Assembly: GCF_047496725.1 (NCBI RefSeq)
Contig: NC_132973.1
Span: 3,509,233 to 3,573,232 of the forward strand
From: Anoplolepis gracilipes
Lineage: Eukaryota; Arthropoda; Insecta; Hymenoptera; Formicidae
Direction of reading: 5' to 3'
Length of the DNA: 64,000 nucleotides
Shown here: in pieces, positions 28,400 through 41,300 of the stretch
Numbering within the stretch: the first letter of the stretch is position 1
How the letters are laid out: each line of letters begins with the position of its first letter
Notes under the pieces: generated by a model
What the model saw: only the letters and a program-made list of their open reading frames with translations
The model's database searches: none
Told to the model about the DNA's origin: nothing
Translations under genes and position numbers: made by a program

Positions 28400-30460
28400 T
28401 GTTAAGCTGCCACACCGACGCGACACTGTATGAAAGACATCAGCACGACTACGGCCGTTAAACCACAACCAGTTCGAGATTTCCTCGAGGCGCGAGTAGC
28501 TACCATGGTCGCGATAATGCCGGGAATTTTCTTAATTGAAGAGTTCTTCGCGAAAACCGTTACGCCCGTTTCTCTTGGCTGCGTATGTTTACCGATATTC
28601 GTTGTCGTATACGATATATCTCAAAATTTAGACTTTGAGAACAAAGTTAAAACTCAAAGGAAATTTTCTGATTCACAAATAAATCTGATATATAAAACAA
28701 TGATATAAATTAATTTTATTTGAAAGAAAAAAATTTATTCTAGCCCTTTCCTACTATTATCAATTTAAAATATATAAAATTCTATATTTCTTCTTATATT
28801 ATTGATGTAAAATATTTAGGGAATGGGAGGTTAATAAGCTAATTTTAATAACTTAAAATTCTACAAAATATATATAAAAATATAAAAAAATATATATATA
28901 ATTAAATTTTTTTAGAGAAAAATAGATTCATAATATTCTTATATTTTCAAAAAGAATAAATAAATTTACATAAAGCAATATTTTTAAACTTATGATTTCC
29001 AAAATAACGATCCTCTGTTTGAAAAAAGCGAGAAACAAGCGTCAGACAAGCGTTACGGTCAACTGCGATGCGACTTTTCACGCGCGATGATTTAACCGAA
29101 TCACAGCACGAAATCAGGAAGCGTCTCGTGCTTCCTCCCTTGTTCCCCTTGTCGCCCGACGCTTCCGGGGTGAGTTTTAAAAGCGGTAATTACTTCCGTC
29201 CGCTTTGTTCACCGCGCTTAATATCCGGGGGTGTCGCGCAACCTAGGTCCAGGTGGTCGTCACAAAAGTCGTCGCAAACTATTGTTTCCACCCTTTGGAT
29301 TTATCGTATCGCTTCGATTCCGCGCATCGCCAGGTGTGGCGCCGACACGATAATAAGTATCAAAAAACACGTGTATATATGTTGCGGTGGAACTCTGATG
29401 AATTTCGCGAAAGTTTTTATCAATCTACGCACGTTACGATTGCAAGAAAGGAACGAAAAGCAAGTGGTTTAAATAATTTAAGCCAAAAATATTCTTTATA
29501 TCTAAAATATACATAAATAATTTTATCTTGGATATATACAAATTTAATTAATACTTCTAGAAATGTTTTAAATTACTTTTGAAAGCGGCTAAAAATGAGA
29601 GAGACAGAGAGAGGAGAATGAGTGGCTCGACCGTCATATACGATCGATACTAACGCGAGAGTATCGGTCAAAGGGCACGTCGGGTATCGATTGCAACCCC
29701 CGCCTTGAAGATGGAGGCCAGGATTCTGACCAAAGTTACCTTCGTAGACTTCGGGAGTGAGTTTGATATCGCGTGCACGAAAGCGTGTAGGTCGCGCAAC
29801 CCGTGCACTCTTTTAACCGCACGAACCAGACGATTGATCGACTCTTTGCAATTACTTATTCAAGATTATTCAATCAATGACGCGAATATCGCCGGATGCG
29901 TGCAAAAAGATTTGAGTTCAAGTTCAAACTATAAAATTCCTAAAACAAAATTGTCTCAGGTTTGTTTTAAATTATTTAATTTGTGCTGTATATAATAAAA
30001 AACTTTCATATATCATGTCAAAGAAAATATTTTCACAAAATTATTATTTCAAAATATTTTTCAGACACGATAAATATCGAATACTATATTGTAAAAGAAA
30101 AAATAAAATTTGTTATAATATATAAAATAGATTTCATGTTACATAAAGAACACAAACTACAAAGATATTTTTAATTATGATAATCTTCCTTTCTTATATA
30201 AAAAAAAAAACTTCCTTCTCTATATCAAAAATATATTAACTTTTATTATTAATATTAGCTGCAAGCGTTATTGTCCCTTAAAATAATAATATTTAAAATA
30301 TTAAAATAAATCAAATTAATAAAGGTATCATATTTAATCTTTTTTAGAAACTTGTATAATAATTAATAACTATCATCATTCTATAAAAACCATTTAAACA
30401 ACTCTTGCTAAGGATAAGTATATAGTTTTAAGATTCCTACAATTATATACAAAACAGAAT
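25550..30460. other. gene desert, block 6 (no gene seen)
   Basis: No coding exon supported. CpG-rich blocks lie at about 25,550-26,060, 26,560-27,070, 28,010-28,640, 29,030-29,470 and 29,590-29,930. AT-rich spacers at 26,060-26,560, 27,080-28,000 and 29,940-30,460 hold nothing recognisable. A (CT)n array is at 28,343. Confidence 0.6.
28343..28396. repeat. (CT)n microsatellite
   Basis: A pure CT array of about 54 bp inside a CpG-rich block. Confidence 0.98.
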
Positions 30461-30993
30461 ACGATCGGATATTTATGCTATTAATTAAGAATTAACTTAC
30501 TCGCAGAATCTGGTAGCCAGTAACTAGCAATGGCTGGGTTACGCTCATAATCCATCGGTCATCGATAAATATTGCTCTTGGAAAAATAGTGGCATTTGTG
30601 TATACACCGGTGGATAGGTACACGGTGAATGCCCGCGATGAATATTCGCGCAACGCGACCGTGCACGATGGTAACGGTAGCTGTAACTTATCCGCTGAAT
30701 AGAAGATGCAGTAAACGTTACGTACGTCTGTAAAGTACGTGACATTATTACGCGAATAAATCGTCAGCCGCGAGCGAGCGAACCTTGCAACAGACGATAT
30801 TTCCAGATCGTAGCTCGCGTCACTGCAAAGTCTAATTATATTTTACATTTACGCGTGAGGTTAACGTTAACAGGCATTTCTGCCTGCCGGACCATTCCGG
30901 TAGCGAATAAAACGCTCTGCGTGAAGTTAAAGTATATTCTGTATTATGTCCGTGGTGTAGTGAAGAGAGAGAAAATAATCTCTCGCAAACCTC

Positions 30994-31018
30994 TGCACTT
31001 CGTAAAATGCGAAGTGCA
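30994..31018. other. perfect 9-bp hairpin
   Basis: TGCACTTCG (30,994-31,002) is followed after a 7-base loop by its reverse complement CGAAGTGCA (31,010-31,018). No known RNA family was recognised. Confidence 0.6.
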
Positions 31019-32325
31019 TATGAAATGTATAATAGAAAGAGTTTAGAATAACATTTCTAAGAATATAATTATTAATTGCTAAAGCAAAATCTATGTATAA
31101 TCTTTTTTTCTTTATTTCAAGCACTGTAATGTTTGTTAACGATGTAATGATGAAATAAATTATATAATGACATAAAATTGTTAAGAAATATAGCAGCGAA
31201 ATAATATGCAAGCTGCGATTTTTCAATCTTCTTCCAGCGACATTGTCGTCATTGCAAACTCAGTGAAATGAAATCGCTGTTGAGTACGTACTATCGTATA
31301 CAAGAGATAGATGGGATGAGAGTGGATGAAGGGTAGAGCGGTGGTTAGGGATGCTTTGAGCTTGCCGCAGCTTTGTAGATGCCCTTTGTGGGTTCCGCGC
31401 GTCTGCGTTTAATATTACCAAAGTGCTCAGGCAAAAACCGACTGAATTATGAATTACCCCAGAAACGAATCTTAAGGTGTCGTGTACGTGGTTGTCCAGT
31501 TAATCACGAAATCGTATCATTTCATAAATAGCTATGCAATAAATAATATTTTGTTCTCTTGTGTAAGCGACATATGACATGATAACAAATGTCAAAATAT
31601 TTATTAAAATTGAATTGTATAATAAAATTGTATTAGCAATATTGTTAAAAGAAATTTTTGACTCGCAGAAAAACAAAATTTTATATTATTCTAGTTCTAA
31701 GTTTTGTTAATTAATTGCAGTTTTACAAAATATTGATAGTTTTGTTATATATCTTTTGCGAAATGTCAACTTCCAATCTTTTCATACTTCTTTAATTTCA
31801 TATTATTTAAAAAACCTGTAATTGCATTTATAAAATTATCCGCAATTTTTTATAAAATCCTGATATATTTAAAGTATCAAATTTTTATATTAAATGGTTA
31901 TCATATTATGCTACAACTGCAATGCATATATTACGGTTTTATATCGAGTAAAAATCGATTGCGCATTACTCATCGCATAATTTCATCGAAATGCTCTTTG
32001 AACTTCTTCGTGTCATATTCTTGACCTATAAAAATAATAGTATCTGCATATAGCTATTTTATTCGTAATATCTCATTATTGAGAATAAAAGATAACAGTT
32101 TTTAGCAGATAACAAAATCAAGTGATAAGAATATCCGTAAAAAAAATTTAAAAAATTACCATAACAAAAAATCGAAGTTACATTTTACATTTCTTTACAT
32201 ATTTTCTTTGTTATAAATGGTTTACATTATATCTTGGACACGTGTGTCGTAATGCATTGTCAAAGTAATAATTTTATTACAGCTTAATTAGAAACTTTTG
32301 TATATATGTACATATAACACACACT

Positions 32326-32330
<5 letters not shown>

Positions 32331-32356
<26 letters not shown>
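32331..32356. repeat. (TA)n microsatellite
   Basis: A pure TA array of about 26 bp, with further short TA runs near 32,380 and 32,515. Confidence 0.95.
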
Positions 32357-35049
32357 ATCTTTATCTCTGTATTCAATTATATATATATATAATTTATAAA
32401 ATACACTCAATAAATGTATGATAGTAATATAACAAGAATATGAAAATATACGCGAGAGAATAATTATATATTTTACAGGTATATATAGTTTTTCTGAAAT
32501 AATTTTTTTACATAATATATATATATATACATATACTATTTTTCATATTCTCTCTCAAGTTGTTAAAACTTATTAAAAAAATTTAAATTGCAATATCCCT
32601 TTTCCCGAAGTGCGAAATGTAATCTAAAATGTTTTGTTCTAGATAGTCTGGCCCGACACACGTCGCGTCATGCAAAAAAGCAAAAAAATGGAGTACCGTT
32701 TTTCATTTCCTAAGTGGATGGTGTTATAGACATCACTCTGTCATCAAAAACATCAAAGGTATTAATAGTGTTCCTCTGTTGCATACTTGTGGATTTTATC
32801 TTTATTCTGAAGAAACGCCTTTCGTGAATTATCACCGAGAATGAAGATGGAGAGCCACGCGCTACTTGTTCGCTATATGTTATTACTTTATAAATGTCGA
32901 AGAAATCTAAAAAGAAGTCCACCTAATGTCAGGAAGGGTTCGGTTCAGTTCTGTCGCGGCGCGGAGGAAATGTCAAGACCTTTTCTTCTCTTCGATCGCT
33001 CGCATAACTCGCGCCGGTCGACTCGGCCCACGTAGTCTTCAACGCGCGCCCAGTCATCGATCGACGTGCGCGTTCTCTTAGCTTCAAGTTGACAGAACAG
33101 CATTTAATATCCGGTGATGATAAATAAGCGTAGCGAACCGAGCCTTAAGCGAAATGTCCAAGAGACGATATCCGCGTCATATCCGAGTGCGAAAGATAAT
33201 AATATGAATAATTTCGAGAAATCTTTTCCACGTATATATAAAACTGTACGTCCTAAAGTAAGTTCAACTTATATTTAGGCATATAAATGCAAATTTATAG
33301 ATACATGTATTTTAAAAAGTTGCAGAAAGTGTCATTTTTCTTATGAATTTCTTATTAAATAATTTTTCCAAATAATCTGTAAGCACACACAACACCTCAA
33401 TCAAAAATTTAAATCTCTTAAATACCTAATGACTATTTCAACTACACATTATATTTATACAGATCTCATAAAAATTCTTTATACAGTTAAATTCTAAATA
33501 TTAACTAAATTTTAATTATTTAGATGTTTTAATGATAAGCGTTATCTCATTTATCATAACATAGCAAGTCAGCGATGCCAGTAATAGCAGTTCGCCTCGT
33601 TTAACAGCAACATTATCCTTCATATTTTTATATGCGCTCGTGAAACGACAAGTTGATGGAGCAATCCGGTCGAACGCTATCTCTTTCATTCGGGCTCTCG
33701 TATCTACGCGTATGCATCTATCTGTCCACACAATCGTGCGAGTGCTGCTTGCATATTCTGTTCATCGAATAAAGAGAGGAATAAACGAGAGGAACGAACG
33801 AGAGCGAAAGGAAGCGAACAGGCCACATGTCCATTTTTCACAGGCATATAAATGCGAGTTATTAATACGCTAGTATTGTGCGGTACAGAGAAGGTAATTA
33901 GTGGCCAGTTCATCAGTCACTCGGCCAGATCCCCCGACAGTCGAGGGAAAGAAGATCTTCTTCGGACCTAAGCGAGAGAGGTCTAAGTTCCCATCTCCTC
34001 TCTTCCCAAGGTTACAAGAAAGATTAGACAGCTAATGAAACCGCGATTGGTACGGGAAGGATGGAGCGAGTCGAGTACGATGAACGGAAAAGAGAAGAGA
34101 TGATGTGAGAATGATGGGAAACGGAAGAGAGGAACAAGGAGGGAGAGAGCGCTCTCTTGGTCCCGATTAACGCAAGTTATATTTTGCCTTGATCGACCGA
34201 CGTTCAAAATTTTTAATTAGACGTATCAGCGATTGATCTTTCAGATTGGAGAGAAGATGACAAGATAAAGCATGAACAAGTTAGACAAGTATGATATACA
34301 TGAAGTGATTGGAAAAGAGTAATAATAATTTCAATTAAACTAATAAAAACGAAGAGAGAAAGAAAGTTGGAATTCAAAATGCTTTCAGAAAAAATTGATC
34401 TCACCAACAAATCTGTAAAGACATGCGAAATAAGCCTCATATATACATATTTATCCATTTTTCAATTGTCACAGTTATATCTCAATAACATAATTATTAC
34501 AGTAAATTTTAACAAAATCTTATTGCTTAATTGATATCTTTATAAATAATTGATACCTTAAAAGTTACATTTTACTTTAACAAAAATTTAATCTATTTCA
34601 GATTAAAAGTTAAAATAATGCAAATAATAATCTTCAATTTTCTAAAAAAAAATCGTTTTTAAATTCCTCGGAGACTATAAAAGATTAATTAACATCGTAA
34701 TAGATCTGGACACTCTGGATAAGCAAGTCATGATAAGGAACATCTCCTCATCTTGATAAGCGACACATATCTACCTTGCGCAAGGGAGATATTAATGGCA
34801 GTCGCGTCGGGAGCAGTTCTCATCAGTAACTACCACGGGAAGTCCAGGTCCAGGTCGACGTATTAGCTAATGTGTCGTCGCGATTACCGCACCTGGAGTT
34901 AGTTGGCCCGACCGCGCAATTGGCGGCACGTCGCATCCGCACGCGTGTCGTCCGCGCGCACGCGTTGATACCCGCATACACGTATCGCCCCGAAGACAGG
35001 AAGCGTAGAGCGTTGATTGGCTGTCCGGAGGCGGTTGCAGCCGACTGCG

Positions 35050-35062
35050 TGACCTCTGACCC
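35050..35062 (-). promoter_or_regulatory. DR1-type nuclear receptor half-site pair
   Basis: The plus strand reads TGACCT-C-TGACCC; read on the minus strand this is GGGTCA-G-AGGTCA, a direct repeat with one-base spacing. That is the consensus for HNF4 or RXR/USP-type receptors. It sits in one of the most CpG-rich blocks (34,690-35,250), with an ATTGG (inverted CCAAT) motif about 40 bp upstream and a C-rich KLF-like run directly after it. Occupancy is inference. Confidence 0.45.
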
Positions 35063-35972
35063 CACCCCCGTGGGGCGCGCGCACGTCTCCAACCCCAAGG
35101 AAGTAATTACCTTGCCACCCGCGCTCGATAACCGACGCTATCGGACGCCCCGTCCTGACGCGACTGCCGGGTCGAGCGCGTGTTCACGAGCACACGTCCT
35201 CGACGATACGTGTATCGAAACAGAAGGCGTCTTGGAACAATTGATAATTATTCGACTATATATTATTTAAATTTTTTAAAAATTATTGTTGAAATTAAAA
35301 TATAAATAAAATAAATAAAATGTGAAAGAGGAAGAGAATAAAAGAAAAAGAAAAAAGACTAATCGCGCACTTCTCTCTTTACACATTCTTCGATGAGATC
35401 AATATTTTTGAAAGCAAATATCTTTTTAAACTTTTCCTTAGCTTAAATTATTTCTATCTCTTTCCCTTATCCTATCACATGTATTAATTGGAAAATAAAA
35501 TAGTGCAAAAAATAAATGTATCATCAGATTGCAAGAAGAAAATTAAGATCGACTGTTATCAATTAAACTTATTGTTAGTATGTTTCAGCAGAAATATAAG
35601 TTAAAATGTTTTGAAAACACTTGTACAAGATTCTTTAACCCAGCTACAAATTATTATCCTAGATATTAAATGAAGCCACAAGCTTCAGTATAACGCGAAA
35701 TTACCTCTGTTGCAGTATAACCTTCTTGCAGTCTGTAATGGATAAAATTAACGATGCTTCTCTCTTGACAGAGATGGGATAATGGAACGGTGGCAGAACA
35801 TCCTTTGATGTGTGTAAATAAATACGCAAGCGTTAATACGTAAATCGCGAGTCTCGTATAATCGATCCTTTCATCTTCGCGTTAATATTATTATAGCCTG
35901 CCAACGTTCATCTAGAATAAGTTCTTTGTTACTTAACTTAATTAAATAGAGTTTTATTTTGGAAGTATATGT

Positions 35973-35995
35973 AAAAAAAAAAAAAAAAAAAAAAA
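35973..35995 (+). repeat. poly(A) tract
   Basis: An uninterrupted run of 23 A residues. No retroposed gene was recognised upstream of it. Confidence 0.9.
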
Positions 35996-36416
35996 CGAAA
36001 ACTTAATTTTGATTAATTTATCGTGTTATTAATAAATATTTTTTTTCATATTTTATTAAGATAATTGTTAGCTATGTTGAGCAATTGTGTACAATATTAC
36101 AGTAAATAGTATTGTCAATTGAATCACTCATCCTATAAGTAATCAATTAAACATGAGGTAATATAAATAGCATTGTCGAATATGTACAGGGATATGCTAT
36201 TTGCGATTCATCCGCGCTATACGTATATATTTCCGTATAGATTGTTTGACCAAAACGAGCAATGAGTATTATATACGGGTGATGGGGGGACGGTTTTGGC
36301 CGTTGCAAGTGATTTCGTCGACGAGAGGGTAGTTTGGGGGTAACTTTCGCGGCGCAAAGTGCAAGATGAGAATCGCGCATAAGGTCATGCCGTGGGGTTA
36401 CGCTAGGCAGACTCCT

Positions 36417-36452
36417 ATTGGCAGGCCAATGCCAAGCAAAGATCGCGATTGG
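36417..36452. promoter_or_regulatory. cluster of three CCAAT motifs
   Basis: ATTGG at 36,417, CCAAT at 36,426 and ATTGG at 36,448 lie within 36 bp in a CpG-rich block. Closely spaced CCAAT boxes are typical NF-Y promoter sites; no associated gene was found. Confidence 0.35.
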
Positions 36453-36859
36453 TCGAAGGTCGTAGGGTCGCCTCACCTACCCCCAATCCAACCTGACCTC
36501 CCACGCGAACTCGCGAGCTAGTAACCGCCACCCTTCCCTGGATTTGGCGTTGGAGGGTTGCGCTGCTGTCTCGTGCATTCCAGCACACCGAGTGAAAAGA
36601 TCCGGGAGTTGTTCTGCTCAGTGCATCTGATAGCAAGGAGATTAACTGTGGCGTTTCATTTAAAAACAAACAAAACACTTACTGTGTATTTCAGCTACGC
36701 GAAATTAAATTCTTTGAAGAAACGCAACTATCTTTGTATTCCTTGCGTAAAATATTCTTTCTGCGATTAACTGATAATTTAAAAAAATATAATTTCAAAT
36801 ATGTATAAATTTATATCCTATGTAGACTTTCAATGTGAAAGCACAAACTTCAAACTTCC

Positions 36860-36934
36860 AACTTTTAACTCTCAATTGCCATTTCTTAACTTTTACGTCT
36901 CAACTGCCACTCTCAACTTTCACGTCTCAAATCT
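36860..36934. repeat. degenerate 27-28 bp tandem repeat, ~2.7 copies
   Basis: Successive units begin AACTTTTAACTCTCAA, AACTTTTACGTCTCAA and AACTTTCACGTCTCAA. The first two continue with a TTGCCA/CTGCCA-type tail. Confidence 0.8.
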
Positions 36935-37588
36935 CGATTAAAATATTTGTTATTTAGATAATCAATTATAAGAAGAAATAAAGACAACTACCCGTTACAT
37001 GTTTTTGTTTCTCACAACTTTAATAGACTAAACGAGAATTAAATGATACATCCTTGTTTCGCGAAATAATTGCAAAACAGTAAAAGTAAAAAAGAAGGAT
37101 AAACTAAAACGAGTAAAGTCATAACGCCATTCATCAGACAGAAGACAACCGGCAAACCGTGGCAATTAACTTCTACCGAGGACTTTTTTATCGTACTGCG
37201 ATATTATTAGACAAGCGGTCAACCCTCAGTGAACACGCGAGGGTGAAAATGTCGCCGCACGCAGATGCGGTAATCCAAATTTAGTGTGATATAAATATAG
37301 CAGATTAGAACGACTGCTCTATTTTTTTATTGTCTTCATGATCCATGACACGATGTATGAAAAAAGACTAAAACGAATGGATATAATTGTGTTGTAACCT
37401 TAATTCTTATTGTGATAAACGATCGTAAAACAAATTACGAAATCAATTATCAAAAGTCAAATTTCAATATAAAATTTGTCAGTGTACGCACTTTAACAGT
37501 TTAATTTAATTACACAATGTTTTATACTAGTATCTCTTATCAGGATGCGATACGCAAAAAATCCAGAATATATCTTTTTTATATTATA

Positions 37589-37611
37589 CAACATACATAC
37601 ATACATACATA
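37589..37611. repeat. (CATA)n microsatellite
   Basis: About six CATA tetranucleotide units in an AT-rich spacer. Confidence 0.9.
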
Positions 37612-38341
37612 AATGCAATTTATTTGTCATAAAAATTAATATGATATAACGAAATAAAATTAAAAAGAGACAGACCCAGAAGAATATTATAGAATAAAGA
37701 AAAAAAAAATATATATATATGTATATAATGTGCATCACATAAAACCTGAAAAAATCTGAAAAAACATTGTTATTATAGCGTGTTATCTGTTGAATTAATA
37801 TTGTATGTAATTATCATGGTCATAACGTCAGATAAATTTTTCATTAGCTTGTATAACAATTGACATCCTTCGTAGTATACGATATTCAAACCGCGTAATT
37901 AAATCTGAAACGCGGAGGCTAATTACACAATAGCCCTTCGCAGATACGTCGCTCATTACGATTTAGTAATTGTTCCAGCGCGTAATAACCGCCGGTATCT
38001 GTACAGTATTATTGTTTGGTGGGGTGTTATTGCCTGAAACACGTATAACGTAATTACTCTAACGCAATTAGGACGCCGCGTATTGGTCTGCTTCTTGTCT
38101 CTAGAAACGGACTGCTCTCTCGACACAGATTGAATTAACGAATATTATGGGATAGGCGTCAAACCGAAAATCGATACTACTGTCAACCGCGATTATTAAA
38201 TTCCGTGCGCAATGATCGTAACTGATGAAAAAGCAGATTGAAATACAGACAGTTTAATAAAAAAAAGTATATACAACGACCTCACATTTAATCTAAAATT
38301 TTCTTGCTATCCATATGTTGTACGTATGGTATTATATGAAA

Positions 38342-38344
<3 letters not shown>

Positions 38345-38374
<30 letters not shown>
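38345..38374. repeat. (TA)n microsatellite with duplicated flank
   Basis: About 30 bp of TA repeats. A flanking segment of the form ATGGTATTATAYGAAAAA occurs on both sides (near 38,326 and 38,390), so the array lies between direct repeats. Confidence 0.85.
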
Positions 38375-38376
<2 letters not shown>

Positions 38377-41300
38377 TATTCTATTACATATGGTATTATA
38401 CGAAAAAAATTAATCCACAAAATAAAAAATAAATAAATAAAAAATTAACTATCCCAATATATAAAAAACATATATACCCTGTCTATATTTTAAACTTTAT
38501 TCATTCAAAACACATGATTGATTTATTTTTACGAATTATATATATATAATTTCCTATAGAGTATTCGATCTACACATGATGAATCTCATTTCTATGTGAT
38601 GCAAAATAAATTTTCACACTTCCATTTACTGTCTATAAATTTTCTTTTTTTATATAAAAATTATTAATATAAAGATTAACATAATAATTAAAAGGAAAAT
38701 ATATTTACAAAGTACAAGATATTTATTCTCTTTCTAAAAATACATAAACATACACTGTTTTTCTTATTTCTCGTATTATATAAATGTATTTCACACCCTC
38801 TGCATCTACCTGTAGGAATAAAATAATTATATCAAAAAACTAAATAATTATACCAAAATACATATCCAAAAAGAGAAGAGTCGGATTTAAAATCCAAATA
38901 GGCCCAGTTTTGGAGATCTGCAAATTGAAGTTTGCAACGATTGTTTGTATAAATAACATTTTCTGCTTAAAATAAAAGTTAGTTATACTAGAAATACATA
39001 AACATACAGAAAAATAAAGAAGCAAAGGGAAACAATTCAGTTTGAAAATTCTTAGTAGCTGTCAAGAAAAAAATAAGAATCTAACTAGATATTTTAATTC
39101 AAATTCCGAAATCAAAACACATCATCAAAGTTCGTGAAGACAGGGAAAGATCTAATAAAAATTTCTCTTATTATTAATAAAATAATTAGTTAAATATATA
39201 CACATATATTTTTTTCTAAATAATATAAATCTTAATATTATAAAGAATTCTATGTTAAAAAATGAAGCTAATTAGATCTTTAATGTTCCCTAAACTATTT
39301 TTATTTATACAATTCTTTACATACTATGCAATATGTTATGTTTGATCTTGCAATTTTAAATGCACAAATAATAGAACAGTTACGTTACTAAAAGATTATA
39401 CATTGACACCATAAGTGTACATAATATTATACATGCATATGCATTGCCTTTCCATTGCAACAGATATATTTCAAACACAGGATATTCTACATGCATGTGC
39501 CTTAGAAGGGTATACGGTTAGGGTATTAGATGACGATTATCCGAGTATTCCTTTCGATTTTAAGGTTTCTGGCTAGGATCTCTTCATGCTCAGACAACTC
39601 GCAGCTGCCAGACCGCAAGACTGATACCGCTATTTCCGCTATTGCCAAAGCACAGCCCTTCGTAAAATGCTGAAAGGCGCACGTGCACGCGAAAAGAAAC
39701 CGCAAAGTAAAGGTATAAAACTACATATATTAACTTCTGTATGGGAGAAACATCGATCGACTTTATATAGGATATTCTGGAAATCACGCACTCTATCCAA
39801 GCTGTAGAAACCATATAATGTGAAGAATAATAACTCTTATAATATTGAGGCATTAATTATTTTGGAGGAAAAATTAAAATTTATAAGATTCTAGCCAATG
39901 TATTTAACTTAAAAAAAAAATTGTACGAGAAGATGGTATATTTGTATAATCGAATCCTCGGCTGGGAAGAATGTGTTGAAAACAAGGATATAGTTTCTGA
40001 ATTATGTGTAATTGTGATTAAAAAGGCACCAAAATTATACGATGATAATAAATAAGAAGTTTAAAGACACATACGAATAAATAAATCATGCGATGAATAA
40101 GAAAGCCTACACATTATATAACGAATTACAAAATTTCGACTTATTTTATTCGACAAACTTTTTGCAACGTTACTATATATTCGCGACGCAAATAAAAAAA
40201 AATATATCAACAACAGTCCGACAGAACAGGTGAATGCCACGGGTGTTTTTGACAAACGTTTTGTACAGAAACTCCTTACTAATAGAGGTAACAAATAGCG
40301 AAGCCATTCTCGCAAGTCAATCCAATTGAACAGACTCAAAAGCGAACAGCGACGAACAAACACGAGCGATCGGTTATCGAAGCGATTAAACGTATATATC
40401 ACCGTGTCCGTCTGCCTATATCCCGGCCGCGTGCAAATATGCGCGGGCAAACTCGGAAGCCGCACTTCCAACAAGGAAACACCAACCACGTCAACGTGGC
40501 GAGCGTTCGTATGCACAACCGGCGCCGTCGTGCTCTCGTGGGAAATGCCGTCAATTATATTTGCGGCATGACGAGCGGCCACGAACAAGCGCGCAAGGTA
40601 CGCCCGGAGTTCTCGAACGAGCGGGAACGGCCGGTCCCCGCTGTCGTCCTCGTCCTGCCGAATCTGCTCTGTTTGCACCGGCACTCTAATTAATTATCCG
40701 CCGTCTCCGATAATGTAACACCGCGCGAGGCGCGTCCCCGTTCTACGAATATCCGAGATTACGACCGTTTCGACTAGCGACAACAGAAAATTTTACACGC
40801 ATGATTGTGTTCGAAACGAACTTTTGAAAACGACTGTTTTAAGAGAAATTTTTCACCATCCATTGCATTTGCAATATTGACATAAACTTGCGTTTTAAGA
40901 AACAATCTCAACGTTAAATACATATTATTAACTCGGAATTAAATATTTAAGAAGTTTATAAAAAAGTATAATACTAATCCGAGATATTAATGTACAAAAC
41001 TGTATTATTATCAAGTAAAACTTTCACATGTCAGATTTTTTTTAATTAAAATCTGTCAACATTTCAAAGTCAATACTTTGAGCAAAAAAACTGAATTCTA
41101 ACTATAAGATATTTAATACTGAGACATAACAAATTTTAATTATTAAAGAAAGTAATAGTCAATTAAATTTTAAAAATATAGTAAAAAAAATTATTTTTAA
41201 ATTAATTCACAATGAAATGTAGCTTTATCATTTTAGATTTGCTAACTAAATGAGTTACAAAATTTACATGTATAAGAAAAGTAGTGATTTTCACCTTAAA

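Larger units (their letters stand above)
30460..36160. other. gene desert, block 7 (no gene seen)
   Basis: No coding exon supported. CpG-rich blocks lie at about 30,460-31,020, 31,230-31,520, 32,640-33,230, 33,580-34,210 and 34,690-35,250, with a weaker one at 35,700-35,920. The long AT-rich spacer 31,520-32,640 holds only a (TA)n array (32,331). A 9-bp perfect hairpin is at 30,994, a nuclear-receptor-type DR1 site at 35,050 and a 23-base poly(A) at 35,973. Confidence 0.6.

Noticed and set aside
30622..30645. CACGGTGAATGCC, similar to the 3' part of miR-124
   Set aside because: The seed half of miR-124 is absent and no complementary arm is nearby.
40061..40684. 207-codon minus-strand frame
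   Set aside because: Overlapped by plus-strand frames in a CpG-rich block with few stops; the translation shows no recognisable domain.
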